Source: Ferrimonas balearica
GTDB taxonomy: Bacteria > Pseudomonadota > Gammaproteobacteria > Enterobacterales > Shewanellaceae
Direction: 5' to 3'
DNA length: 64,000 bases
NCBI RefSeq assembly: GCF_019802055.1
Contig: NZ_JAHVHW010000006.1
Coordinates: forward strand, 186,001 to 250,000
Shown here: positions 1 through 7,785 of the stretch, in pieces
Layout: each line of letters starts with the position of its first letter
Numbering within the stretch: the stretch's first letter is position 1
The notes under the pieces: model-generated
What the model was told of the DNA's origin: nothing
Databases searched by the model: none
The model's input: only the letters and a program-made list of their open reading frames with translations
Translations under genes and position numbers: made by a program

Positions 1-114
1 TGGCAGATCATGAAGCTGGCGATGCAGGAGCGACGTCAGAGCCGGGAGGCCGCGAAGTCTTCCACCTGTCAGATGACACGTAACGACGAACCCGAAGCTC
101 CCCAAGAGCTATAG
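1..114 (+). CDS. C-terminal fragment of an unidentified protein
   Basis: The window opens inside a reading frame whose last 37 codons are visible and end in TAG at 112-114. The tail is charged and hydrophilic, rich in Arg, Glu and Gln, with no recognisable domain. A good terminator follows at 136-174, which supports it as the true end of a gene. Nothing can be said about function without the upstream sequence. Confidence 0.5.
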   Translation, partial: WQIMKLAMQERRQSREAAKSSTCQMTRNDEPEAPQEL

Positions 115-135
115 CGCTAAGGCAAGCACAAACCC

Positions 136-174
136 AAAGGGGTCAGGCATTCCAGCCTGACCCCTTTTGCTTTT
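136..174 (+). terminator. Rho-independent terminator
   Basis: A 13-bp perfect stem (arms 136-148 and 155-167, loop ATTCCA) is followed by a T-rich tract. It lies just after the partial gene at the left edge and probably ends that transcript. The T run is better on the plus strand than on the minus strand. Confidence 0.85.
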
Positions 175-189
175 CTCAAACTTATCGGG

Positions 190-1317
190 CTAGCTCAGTC
201 CCTTAACCACTTCAATCAGGCGCGCCACATCGTCGGCGCTGTTGTAGAGGTGGGGGGAAACCCGTACGCCCTGAGCCCGTTCGTCCACCGCAATACCCGC
301 GGCCTTCAGGGCGGGAGCCAGCTGAGACTGGTGCGCCCCAAGATGGAGAATCACGGTGCCGCTGCGCCGTTCCGGTTCCCAGGGGGAAACCACCCGCTCG
401 CCCAATGCCTCAATCAGTTGCTGTTGCAGGCTCAGGTTGTGCTGACGGATGGCATCAATACCGTGACCAACCAACGCACCGACGCTGTGGGCGGCGATGG
501 CATAGGGCGCCACCGAGGGGGTGCCACCCCAGAACCGCTCGCTGCCCTCGTGGTATTGGAACTCATGGATGTTCATGGCGAAGGGGTTGGCGTGGGAGAA
601 CCAACCCACATCTTTGGGCTGACACTCCGCCAGACGCTCCGGCGCGATATAGAGGTAGCCCGCTCCCGGTCCACCGCAGAGCCACTTCACCGTGGACCCC
701 AATACAAAGTCCGGTGCCAGGTGGGTCAGACTTAGCGGCAGCACCCCGGCGGACTGAGCCACATCCACCACGCTCAGAATGTCGCGGGTTCTGGCCAGTT
801 CCACCACTTCCGCCAACGGTGCCTGAGCGCCGGTGTTGGAGTAGGCGTGACTGAGAAACAGCAGGACGGTCTGACTGCCCATATGCTCCGCCCAGACATT
901 GGGGTCGGTCACATCCAGTTCCGCAGGAATAAAGCGGATCTGCTCCCGCCCCCTTGGCAGTGCCTTGGCGAGCACATAGCCGATGGTGGGAAAGTCCTGC
1001 TCGCTCATCAACACCTGGCCAGAAACCAGCTGAGGCAGCGACATCACCAGTTTGGTCAGGCCACTGGAGAGGTTGCTCTGGGGGCAGAACCGCTCTGCGG
1101 GCGCATCAAACAGCTGCCCCAGTGACTGGCGAAACTGATCGATGGTGGAGAGCCAGGCGGGCCAGATCCCCTCATCCTGCTCCGCCCAGGGGGCGAAGTA
1201 GGCCTGATGGAACGCCGCTTCCGCGCTTTTCAGTGGCCGCCCCACGGAGTGATTCAGCAGGTAAGTGCTCGCTCCGAGATGGAAGTTGGCGGCGGTCAGC
1301 ACAGTGCGATCAGCCAT
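190..1317 (-). CDS. Class V aminotransferase-fold PLP enzyme (kynureninase / cysteine-desulfurase-like)
   Basis: This 375-aa protein has the fold-type I PLP signature of the class V aminotransferase family. The cofactor-binding Asp is D185 (SVVDVAQSAG) and the Schiff-base Lys is K211 (GSTVKWLCGGPG), with a Gly-rich segment after it. The family includes kynureninase, cysteine desulfurases and isopenicillin N epimerase, and the GGPG segment after the Lys resembles kynureninase-like members. The ATG at 1317 is chosen because GGGGAG lies 5 nt upstream; a GTG at 1323 is possible. The start overlaps the stop of the PrnB-like gene by 8 nt, so the two are translationally coupled. Substrate is unknown; an amino-acid derivative supplied by the PrnB-like partner is an inference. 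Confidence 0.8.
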   Translation of the reverse strand: MADRTVLTAANFHLGASTYLLNHSVGRPLKSAEAAFHQAYFAPWAEQDEGIWPAWLSTIDQFRQSLGQLFDAPAERFCPQSNLSSGLTKLVMSLPQLVSGQVLMSEQDFPTIGYVLAKALPRGREQIRFIPAELDVTDPNVWAEHMGSQTVLLFLSHAYSNTGAQAPLAEVVELARTRDILSVVDVAQSAGVLPLSLTHLAPDFVLGSTVKWLCGGPGAGYLYIAPERLAECQPKDVGWFSHANPFAMNIHEFQYHEGSERFWGGTPSVAPYAIAAHSVGALVGHGIDAIRQHNLSLQQQLIEALGERVVSPWEPERRSGTVILHLGAHQSQLAPALKAAGIAVDERAQGVRVSPHLYNSADDVARLIEVVKGLS

Positions 1318-2494
1318 GGTCACTCCCCAGAGAGGCGCGCAGCAGGGAGAGTTCGCGATGGCGGGTCAGGATATCCTCCCGATGCGCCCCGGCCCGACGG
1401 TCGCGCAGGTCGGTCAGGGCTTTCAGCAGCCCCTGCAGCGCGGGACCACTGGCGGTCAGCTGGCCCATATGTTTCTGATCCATCGCTTTGGCAGGCCCCA
1501 CGATGTAAGTGTGCACCAACTGATCATGATGCTGGCTGGCGATCTCCCCATGCAGTTCGCACAGGCGCAGGAAGGCGCTCAGATGCTCCTGGTACCAGCT
1601 GCTGCCGTGATGTTCCGGGGCGATGGCCAGGAACTCATCCATCAGGCTGCGACGTCGCATACAGTCGCGCAAAATCGCCTGATCCTCCGGCATCATGTAG
1701 AGAAACTTCTCCACCAGCATACGGCCATAGGAGGGCTCATTGGCCTGACAGAGGCCCAGCAGCATGTCGATCACGTTGATGCCGGCAAAGTCCCCGGCGT
1801 TGGCGCCACGGTAGACCTGGCTGCCCACATGGTGCGGCTTGTAGTAGGGACGGACGCAGTAGAAGAAGCGGTCTGGGTCGAGGGTTTCAAACAGGATGCG
1901 GTTGGAGTCCCGCACCTCCTCCAGAGCGTGGGCACAGGCCTTGAACAGATCCAGTGCGATGGGGTGGGACACCCCCAGCGGCAGCACCCGCATCAGCGCA
2001 TCGGCCGCCCGCTTAAAGGCCAGGATCCCTTTGCTGTTGTAATCCACAAAGCAGCGCTCGTCATCCAGATCGGTAAAGCGCTTGTACTGCCCGTCGATGG
2101 CCCGGTTATGGGTGCAGAGGTGAGCGGTAGCGAATCGGGGAACCACACCGATGGAAGCGGCGATGTGCATCGCCAGCGCGGAGGCCTCATGCTGGGGAGA
2201 GGTACGGTCCGTGTCCGGGTCGGTCAGCCCGTGACGGCGGCAGGCGGCCATATAGAGGCCAACATTGCCGAGCAGGTCAAAGGCCTGATCAAATCCCTCA
2301 TCGGTATTGCCCTGGGCCAGCAGTTCGATGATGTGGTCGCGCCCCTCCGATTCGAGCTGACGCTTGGTCGCCTCGCCAACGCCGGTGACATTGGCTCTGT
2401 CCTCCTGCTCGTAGTAGCCGGCTTCCAGCTCGTTATTGAAGGTCACAAAGTCCGTGCGGATCCAGCGGTCAAACGCCGCCACCTTACTGTTCAT
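1310..2494 (-). CDS. PrnB-like protein (DUF1864; IDO/TDO-type heme protein superfamily)
   Basis: This 394-aa protein resembles the monodechloroaminopyrrolnitrin synthase PrnB family. The most family-like stretch is about residues 209-265 (FFYCVRPYYKPHHVG, then GANAGDFAGINVIDMLLG). PrnB belongs structurally to the indoleamine/tryptophan dioxygenase heme superfamily and acts on 7-chlorotryptophan in pyrrolnitrin synthesis. No halogenase or other prn gene is nearby, so this is not a pyrrolnitrin cluster. The ATG at 2494 has GGGAG 9-10 nt upstream. The open frame extends to 2779, but that extension runs through a terminator hairpin and lacks a ribosome site. It is co-transcribed with the downstream PLP enzyme. 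Confidence 0.72.
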   Translation of the reverse strand: MNSKVAAFDRWIRTDFVTFNNELEAGYYEQEDRANVTGVGEATKRQLESEGRDHIIELLAQGNTDEGFDQAFDLLGNVGLYMAACRRHGLTDPDTDRTSPQHEASALAMHIAASIGVVPRFATAHLCTHNRAIDGQYKRFTDLDDERCFVDYNSKGILAFKRAADALMRVLPLGVSHPIALDLFKACAHALEEVRDSNRILFETLDPDRFFYCVRPYYKPHHVGSQVYRGANAGDFAGINVIDMLLGLCQANEPSYGRMLVEKFLYMMPEDQAILRDCMRRRSLMDEFLAIAPEHHGSSWYQEHLSAFLRLCELHGEIASQHHDQLVHTYIVGPAKAMDQKHMGQLTASGPALQGLLKALTDLRDRRAGAHREDILTRHRELSLLRASLGSDHG

Positions 2495-2797
2495 CGCTAT
2501 CGACTCCCGGGTTTCCATACCGTTTTCATCGAGGGTAACAGGTTGGGGAGCGCCGCCAAGATCGGAGGACGGATTGCCGGAAAGCGGGTGGCAAGGGATC
2601 AGAACGCCACTGTGCAGACAAGTTGCCAACGGGGGATTGACCCAGCCACCAAATCGCCGCAGGTGACTATGGCGACAAAAAGTAGGGCGAGAAGTCAAAA
2701 TCCAACTGCTTAGTAGGTCGCTTTGAAATATCCCCCCTAAAGGAGGTGGCTTAAAGATGACAAATAAAAAGCCCTGCATAAGCAGGGCTTTTTATAG
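2495..2797. other. Intergenic leader of the PrnB-like operon
   Basis: About 300 bases between the PrnB-like start and the end of the secreted-protein gene. It holds the promoter region of the PrnB-like operon (no clear -35/-10 could be fixed), a C6 / GG-A-GG-T-GG bulged inverted repeat at about 2731-2750, a very short ORF at 2757-2801 and a terminator at 2766-2793. Base composition becomes AT-rich from about 2700 rightwards. No known riboswitch motif was recognised. Confidence 0.4.
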
Positions 2798-2801
2798 TTA
2801 G
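2757..2801 (+). CDS. Possible 14-codon ORF overlapping a terminator
   Basis: An ATG at 2757 follows a perfect AGGAGG (2741-2746) by 10 nt and opens 14 codons (MTNKKPCISRAFYS). It runs through the terminator stem and stops at 2799-2801, overlapping the convergent secreted-protein gene by 4 nt. The Shine-Dalgarno is the only positive evidence. It may be a translated leader-like peptide or chance; the GGAGG also belongs to a bulged inverted repeat. Confidence 0.2.
   Translation: MTNKKPCISRAFYS
2766..2793 (-). terminator. Rho-independent terminator after the secreted-protein gene
   Basis: The stem GCCCTGC / GCAGGGC (2771-2777 and 2782-2788) is flanked by five A on the left and five T on the right, so it can act in both directions. 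On the minus strand it sits just downstream of the gene at 2798-3655. Confidence 0.85.
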
Positions 2802-3655
2802 TTGATATTACAGGTTGGACAAGGCTTAATCGGGTCGGAATCTCGAATAAGTACAGTTCCAAGATCTAAGCTGTCTGTATATGTTCCGTCACGAACAGAC
2901 ATCCATACGTTATACAATCCACCACCTTGATGGGGTAAGATATTAAGTGAGACTCTGCCACTTGATGCAGTCTTACTAACGCTAGTACTACTAACAGTCC
3001 CGTAGAAGTCACTTTGTATATACAGAGTTACGACAACATTCTTTTTACTATCAACAACTGCTCTAGAGTACTGATCGACAGCGTAGTCGATAGAGCCATA
3101 GACTTTTCCAGAGCTTTGAGACATTGATCCATTACTCGCGACCGGCCTTTTTTGTACCCAAACAGACTCAGCAGAACACATACCGCTTGCACGATTGACC
3201 CAAACCAACCCGACTCCATATGTTTCAGGGAATGACATAGTCTTATATGCATTTCCTTCTATACTTGATTTGTCGGTGCCTACATATCCCAACTCTGAGT
3301 TATGAAAATTCACATTCGCAAAAGTATCAAACAGGTTACCCTTTGCTCTAAATGACTCACCTTGGACAACAAATTTTGGTACTTCAACTCTCAAGTAATC
3401 ATACGATTCGACAATATTCCAAACTGCCGCAATGAAACCGGTCCAAGAAACCAAACTGGCCCCAATCAATCCCTCGCTCCAAACTTTTGCACCACTATCA
3501 ATTGCATTACTCAGTGCACCAGTATCTGGATCGAAAGACTCCACTTGGCCATACTCACAATTTGCGGGTAAATCATACACTCGTTCCTCGGAAATTGCGG
3601 TAGAAGAAATTACACTTGTAGATGCAAGTAATAATGCTAATGAAGTCCTTTTCAT
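2798..3655 (-). CDS. AT-rich secreted protein of unknown function
   Basis: A 285-aa protein with a clear signal peptide (MKRTSLALLLASTS, cleavage probably after about residue 20). The mature part is rich in Ser, Val and Tyr and looks like beta-structure. It has a Cys near the mature N-terminus, one mid-protein and a C-terminal CPTC. The ATG at 3655 is preferred over the ATG at 3661 because AAAGGAG lies 8 nt from it but only 2 nt from the other. G+C and codon use are clearly lower than in the neighbours, which suggests horizontal acquisition. A 31-bp inverted repeat overlaps the Shine-Dalgarno region. I do not recognise the family. Confidence 0.7.
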   Translation of the reverse strand: MKRTSLALLLASTSVISSTAISEERVYDLPANCEYGQVESFDPDTGALSNAIDSGAKVWSEGLIGASLVSWTGFIAAVWNIVESYDYLRVEVPKFVVQGESFRAKGNLFDTFANVNFHNSELGYVGTDKSSIEGNAYKTMSFPETYGVGLVWVNRASGMCSAESVWVQKRPVASNGSMSQSSGKVYGSIDYAVDQYSRAVVDSKKNVVVTLYIQSDFYGTVSSTSVSKTASSGRVSLNILPHQGGGLYNVWMSVRDGTYTDSLDLGTVLIRDSDPIKPCPTCNIN

Positions 3656-3963
3656 ACACATATCTCCTTTATGTGTTCGAACTATTCGAACACATAAAGA
3701 CTATCCATCTAATCCATGATGAAATTTAACATTGAGTTAATCGGTGAGATTGGGTGTGTCATAGTTAGCGTTAATGGTACTTATCGGTATTAGTTTCACT
3801 ATCTCACCTCGTAATTTTCTCTTCGGACCAATCCTTTCTCACTCCTGTCATTTTCCATAATGACCCGCCCGACAGAACCGCGCAGGGACGCTGGCGTCGG
3901 CGCCGCAGATCGCTATCATCCCGCCACCGCGCGCGGCGCTGCTGTTTTCCCCTCCGGAGCCTT
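3656..3963. other. Divergent intergenic region
   Basis: About 300 bases between the secreted-protein gene (leftward) and the DUF486 gene (rightward). The left half is AT-rich and carries the inverted repeat at 3668-3698 and presumably the promoter of the secreted-protein gene. G+C rises sharply after about 3850, which marks the right edge of the AT-rich segment. No gene or RNA was recognised. Confidence 0.4.
3668..3698. promoter_or_regulatory. 31-bp perfect inverted repeat over the ribosome site
   Basis: Two 14-bp arms (TTTATGTGTTCGAA and its complement) are separated by 3 nt. The left arm touches the Shine-Dalgarno of the leftward gene. It could be an operator for a dimeric regulator or an mRNA hairpin that masks the ribosome site. 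There is no T tract in a position that would suggest a terminator. Confidence 0.65.
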
Positions 3964-4314
3964 ATGAACCCCATCCCGATCACCATCGGCCTGCTGATCT
4001 GCAGCAATATCTTTATGACCTTCGCCTGGTACGCCCATCTGAAGGAGCTGAACAACAAACCCTGGGTGATCGCCGCCCTGATCAGCTGGGGCATCGCCCT
4101 GTTTGAGTACCTGTTACAGGTGCCCGCCAACCGCATCGGCTACACGGCGTTGAATGTCGGACAGTTGAAGATATTGCAGGAGGTGATCACCCTGATGGTG
4201 TTTGTGCCCTTCTCCGTGTTCTATCTGCGGGAGCCGCTGAAACTGGATTATCTCTGGTCCGGGCTCTGCCTGGTGGGGGCGGTCTATTTTGCCTTTCGGA
4301 GCAAGCTGGCCTGA
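3964..4314 (+). CDS. DMT-family membrane protein (DUF486)
   Basis: A 116-aa inner-membrane protein with four predicted helices, the length typical of the DUF486 branch of the drug/metabolite transporter superfamily. Characteristic segments are FMTFAWYAHLK near residue 20, then PANRIGY and GQLKILQEVITL in the middle. CGGAG lies just upstream of the ATG. Transported substrate is not known for this family. It converges on the antiporter gene, with the stop codons 1 nt apart. Confidence 0.85.
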   Translation: MNPIPITIGLLICSNIFMTFAWYAHLKELNNKPWVIAALISWGIALFEYLLQVPANRIGYTALNVGQLKILQEVITLMVFVPFSVFYLREPLKLDYLWSGLCLVGAVYFAFRSKLA

Positions 4315-4315
4315 T

Positions 4316-5563
4316 TCACTCCGAGAACTCGGAAGGGGGGCCATTGGGTGGTGGCGGACCGTAGATCCGCCTGAGCATCCAGGGGGTCAGCAATGTGGTG
4401 ACCACCGCCATGATCACCACCGCCGAGAACATATGGGCCACCACCGGATGACCGCCGTTATTGAACAGCCCCGCCTTCAGGGCGATATCGGCGATAACCA
4501 GTTCCACCGCCCCCCGGGCACTCATCCCCGCCCCTACCGCAGCGGATTCCTGCCAGGAGAACCCCATCGCTTTGGCGGCCAGGCCGGAGCCCAGAAACTT
4601 ACCCGCAAAGGCGGTAATCAGCAGCACAACTACGAATAGGGGGACTTCGGTCAGCGCGCCAAACTCCAGGTGCAGCCCCACTGAGGCGAAGAAGATGGGG
4701 GCCAGGAAACCGAAGGTCATGGCGGAGGTTTTGGCTCGTACCGCGTTGTAGGCTCGCTCATCAATGGTGTTGCGACCAAAGAACAGACCCGCCATAAAGG
4801 CGCCAACAATAAAGTGCAGCTCCAGCAGTTCCGCCAGAACGGAAAACGCCAACGCCCCCACCAGCAGTGCGCTGAACTCAAACTCTTTCTGCTTGATCAT
4901 GCCGATAAAGCGGCCGCCGAGTGGGTAGATAAAGACACCAATGATCACGGTGATCAGGAAGAACAGCGCCACTTTCAGCAGCAACATGGCCACCATGGTG
5001 CCGCTGGTGGGCTCACCGCCGATCAAGGCTGTCAGCCAGGCCAGCAGAATCAGGCTCAATACATCATCAAACACTGCGGCTGAGATGATGATCTGGCCGG
5101 AGGGAGATTCGAGCTGGCCAAGATCCATCAGGATACGGACCGTGGCGGGAACGGCGGTGATCGCCAGTGCAGTGCCAAGAAATACGGACTGAGCCAGCAG
5201 GTTGGGACCGTCCGGCAGAAACAGGTAGCCCAGGCCGATGCCCAGGCCCATCGGAACCACCATCCCCAAGACGGCCACTGCCAGTGCCCCTTTGGAGTAC
5301 TCCACCAACCGGCTGGGCTGAAGCTCGACCCCGGCAAACAGCATGATAAAGAACATGCCCAGATCGGTAATGGTGCTGAACACCGGGCTGGTTTTCAGGC
5401 CGGAGATCTGCGGAATGGCGTCCTGATAATGGGCGGCAAAGGTCCCCAGCGCGATCCCCGCCACAAGCTCTCCCATCAGTCCCGGTTGCCCAAGACGCTC
5501 CGCCACCTCACCAAAGGCGCGGGTGGTGACAAGCAGGATTAAGAGGATAAAAAACAGTTCCAT
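4316..5563 (-). CDS. CPA2-family cation:proton antiporter (Na+/H+ exchanger domain)
   Basis: A 415-aa inner-membrane protein with about 12 helices and the monovalent cation:proton antiporter-2 fold. The family-like core includes GMFFIMLFAGVELQ, ALAITAVPATVRIL and the Asp pair in AAVFDDVLSL that is expected to carry ion exchange. There is no C-terminal RCK/TrkA-N domain, unlike KefB/KefC. The ATG at 5563 starts directly with the first helix (MELFFILL). The longer frame to 5605 adds 14 charged residues without a ribosome site. Ion specificity cannot be read from the sequence. Confidence 0.85.
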   Translation of the reverse strand: MELFFILLILLVTTRAFGEVAERLGQPGLMGELVAGIALGTFAAHYQDAIPQISGLKTSPVFSTITDLGMFFIMLFAGVELQPSRLVEYSKGALAVAVLGMVVPMGLGIGLGYLFLPDGPNLLAQSVFLGTALAITAVPATVRILMDLGQLESPSGQIIISAAVFDDVLSLILLAWLTALIGGEPTSGTMVAMLLLKVALFFLITVIIGVFIYPLGGRFIGMIKQKEFEFSALLVGALAFSVLAELLELHFIVGAFMAGLFFGRNTIDERAYNAVRAKTSAMTFGFLAPIFFASVGLHLEFGALTEVPLFVVVLLITAFAGKFLGSGLAAKAMGFSWQESAAVGAGMSARGAVELVIADIALKAGLFNNGGHPVVAHMFSAVVIMAVVTTLLTPWMLRRIYGPPPPNGPPSEFSE

Positions 5564-5736
5564 GGGATGCCCCGGGCAACGAGCCCTGGCCAAAGCATAG
5601 TCCATAGGGGCGGGAACTTGAGGCTGAAAATCCGAGTCTTAGGATTAACAAAGGATCACACTCTGATCAGCGCCAATTCAGCTGAAATATGGCAAACTGG
5701 CGAATAATTGAACTCAACCCCATTTTGGAGGGCATA

Positions 5737-6024
5737 GTGAACGGCCGATTTTTGCATTCCTGGCACCAGCTCAGCGCCCTGGCCCGGGGCCAGAACCCCA
5801 GCCTGGGACGCTCACTGCTTGGCGGACTGATGCTGGCTTTGGCGGTTGTCCTGATTTTGCCCATCGCCTTCCTGCTGCTGTTGCTGCAGTTTGGGCTGAT
5901 GTTGATTGGAGCAGTTGTGATGCTGATTCGGGGTCAGAAGCCCAAACCGGTGGTGTTCTACCAGAGCAACTATCGCCGGGAGAAGGTGATCAACCCGGAT
6001 GTGGGTTCGCGGGACTCCCAATAA
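5737..6024 (+). CDS. Small membrane protein of unknown function
   Basis: A 95-aa protein with two closely spaced hydrophobic stretches (about residues 25-65) and a basic C-terminal tail. A GTG start at 5737 is chosen because GGAGG lies 5 nt upstream; an in-frame ATG at 5689 would add 16 residues and has no such site. A strong terminator follows at 6043, so it is probably monocistronic. I do not recognise the family. Confidence 0.65.
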   Translation: MNGRFLHSWHQLSALARGQNPSLGRSLLGGLMLALAVVLILPIAFLLLLLQFGLMLIGAVVMLIRGQKPKPVVFYQSNYRREKVINPDVGSRDSQ

Positions 6025-6042
6025 CCCCCTTGCAGTAAACAG

Positions 6043-6069
6043 AAACGGCGCCACTGGGCGCCGTTTTTT
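6043..6069 (+). terminator. Rho-independent terminator
   Basis: A 10-bp stem (AAACGGCGCC at 6043-6052 and its complement 6057-6066) with loop ACTG, ending in six T. It terminates the small membrane-protein gene. The A run on the left may let it also serve eptA on the other strand. Confidence 0.9.
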
Positions 6070-6087
6070 GTGGTCTTTCCCTTGGGG

Positions 6088-7731
6088 TTATCCCCGGCAG
6101 TGACTCAGGATGTCCATGGTCGGCAGATACTCATCAGAGCCCACCTCCATCAACCCCAATACGGTATGGAAGAAGTTGTCCTGAGACCAGCCGCCCTTTT
6201 GCGCCTGCTGCTGAATGCACTGCAAGCCCAGCCCCTCATCACCGCGAAAATCCGGCGTCAACCACATCATCATCGGCACCCGACGCTGCTCTAACGGTGC
6301 CAGGGCGTAAGGCATGCCGTGCAGGTAAAGTCCGTCCTCGCCCAGTGACTCACCGTGGTCGGAGAGGTAGAGCATGGCGCTGTGGTAATCCGCCTGACGC
6401 GCCTTAAGCAGCGAGACCACCTGGCTCAACACCCAATCGGTGTAGCGCAGGGTATTGTCGTAGACGTTCACCAACTCCTGCTGGCTGCAGTTCTCAATGT
6501 CCGCCCGTTCACAGGCGGGCTGAAAGTGGGCAAACGCCTTGGGGTAACGCTTGAAGTAGGTGGGTCCATGACTGCCGATCAGGTGCAGCACTACCACCCG
6601 GTCCCCTTGCATGGCATCGATCCGCTCACCCAACCCCTTCAGCAGCACTTCGTCGAAGCAGGTTTTGCCATCGCACAGGGCCGCATCGCTGTCCGCCGAA
6701 ATCGACTCATAGCTGATGTGGTTCGCTACCTTCTGGCTGCCCCCGTCGTTATCCCGCCACACCGTGGCGATGCCCGCCCGGGTCAGGATATCCATCAGGT
6801 TGTCCTGGTTGGTTGCGCTGGCCCGGTCAAAGTGGCCCCGGTCAAAATCGGAGAACATGCAGGGCACCGACACCGCAGTCGCGGTGCCGCAGGTGGCCAC
6901 GTCCGGGAAGTAGACCAACTCGTCGATTTGCGAGGTATAGGGGTTGGTTTCCCGCTCGTAGCCATTGAGTTGCTGATTGGCGGCCCGGGCAGTCTCACCA
7001 ATCACCAGCACCAGCAAACGGGGTTTGCCGTCTTTCGGCTCAGCAAGAATGTGCGCGTCCTTCCCCAGCTCCCGATAGGGCTCCGGCGTCGTCAGGTAGT
7101 TGTGCTTAACGAACTTTCCGACGCTGTAAACAAAGTGAGTGGGCACAATCATCTTGCGCAGGTAGCTGTTATTGCGCCCGACGGAGGCGTAGTCGACATA
7201 GTAGAGCGCGGCGATCAGCGCGATGACCGCCACGGAGGCCACCATCGGCACCAGCTTGTTAAGCAGCAGGAATCGGGGAAGGGTGCCACCGTAGTGAATT
7301 CGGGTACGCCACAGCACCAGAGCGGGCAGCACCCCAAAGCCGGTAACCCACAGCAGCAATGACGCACTGAAGTAGGAGCCCAACTCATGGGCGTTGGTTT
7401 CCACGGCGCTGGCCACCACCTCCTGGTCCGGCAGGATGCCGTACTGCACCATGGTGTAGCTGACCAGGCTGGAGACCACCAGCAGGGGGATAAACAGGGG
7501 CTTGGTCAATCTGGGCCAGGAGAGGCAGTGAAAAATCAGGTTGAATGCCGCCACAAAGAAGAAGGGCAGCGAGATGACAAATCCGAGAGAGACGGTGGGC
7601 AGGGCTTCAAGGATGGCCCAGAGCTTCATGGCCAGGGCCAGGTTGAGGGCCAGCGCAAAGTAAAGCGCCAGCCCCAGCACCACTTGCCAGAGGGGTCGTC
7701 CAGAGGTCAATGAACCGGTGCTTTCTGTCAT
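6088..7731 (-). CDS. eptA: Lipid A phosphoethanolamine transferase EptA
   Basis: A 547-aa inner-membrane enzyme that transfers phosphoethanolamine to lipid A on the periplasmic side. Five N-terminal membrane helices (about residues 10-175) precede a sulfatase-fold domain. That domain carries GETARA with a metal-binding Glu, the nucleophile T285 in CGTATAVSVPC, and SDHGESLGE with metal-binding Asp and His. The Cys residues around the nucleophile match the conserved disulfide of EptA and MCR enzymes. The modification lowers outer-membrane charge and susceptibility to cationic peptides. No two-component regulator is adjacent, so control is not visible. This is a normal chromosomal copy with host-like composition. 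Confidence 0.93.
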   Translation of the reverse strand: MTESTGSLTSGRPLWQVVLGLALYFALALNLALAMKLWAILEALPTVSLGFVISLPFFFVAAFNLIFHCLSWPRLTKPLFIPLLVVSSLVSYTMVQYGILPDQEVVASAVETNAHELGSYFSASLLLWVTGFGVLPALVLWRTRIHYGGTLPRFLLLNKLVPMVASVAVIALIAALYYVDYASVGRNNSYLRKMIVPTHFVYSVGKFVKHNYLTTPEPYRELGKDAHILAEPKDGKPRLLVLVIGETARAANQQLNGYERETNPYTSQIDELVYFPDVATCGTATAVSVPCMFSDFDRGHFDRASATNQDNLMDILTRAGIATVWRDNDGGSQKVANHISYESISADSDAALCDGKTCFDEVLLKGLGERIDAMQGDRVVVLHLIGSHGPTYFKRYPKAFAHFQPACERADIENCSQQELVNVYDNTLRYTDWVLSQVVSLLKARQADYHSAMLYLSDHGESLGEDGLYLHGMPYALAPLEQRRVPMMMWLTPDFRGDEGLGLQCIQQQAQKGGWSQDNFFHTVLGLMEVGSDEYLPTMDILSHCRG

Positions 7732-7785
7732 GCGTTACCTCATGTTTGGCGAGTGCGTAATCCCCTGGCGAGCCGTTGCTGAACC

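Noticed and set aside
186-210. TAGCTCAG-like string suggesting a tRNA D-arm
   Set aside because: It lies at the end of the PLP-enzyme gene and its stop codon. No acceptor or anticodon stem can be built around it.
2495-2779. Longer N-terminus for the PrnB-like protein
   Set aside because: The extension runs back through a terminator hairpin, has no ribosome site and lacks family character; the ATG at 2494 has GGGAG at good spacing.
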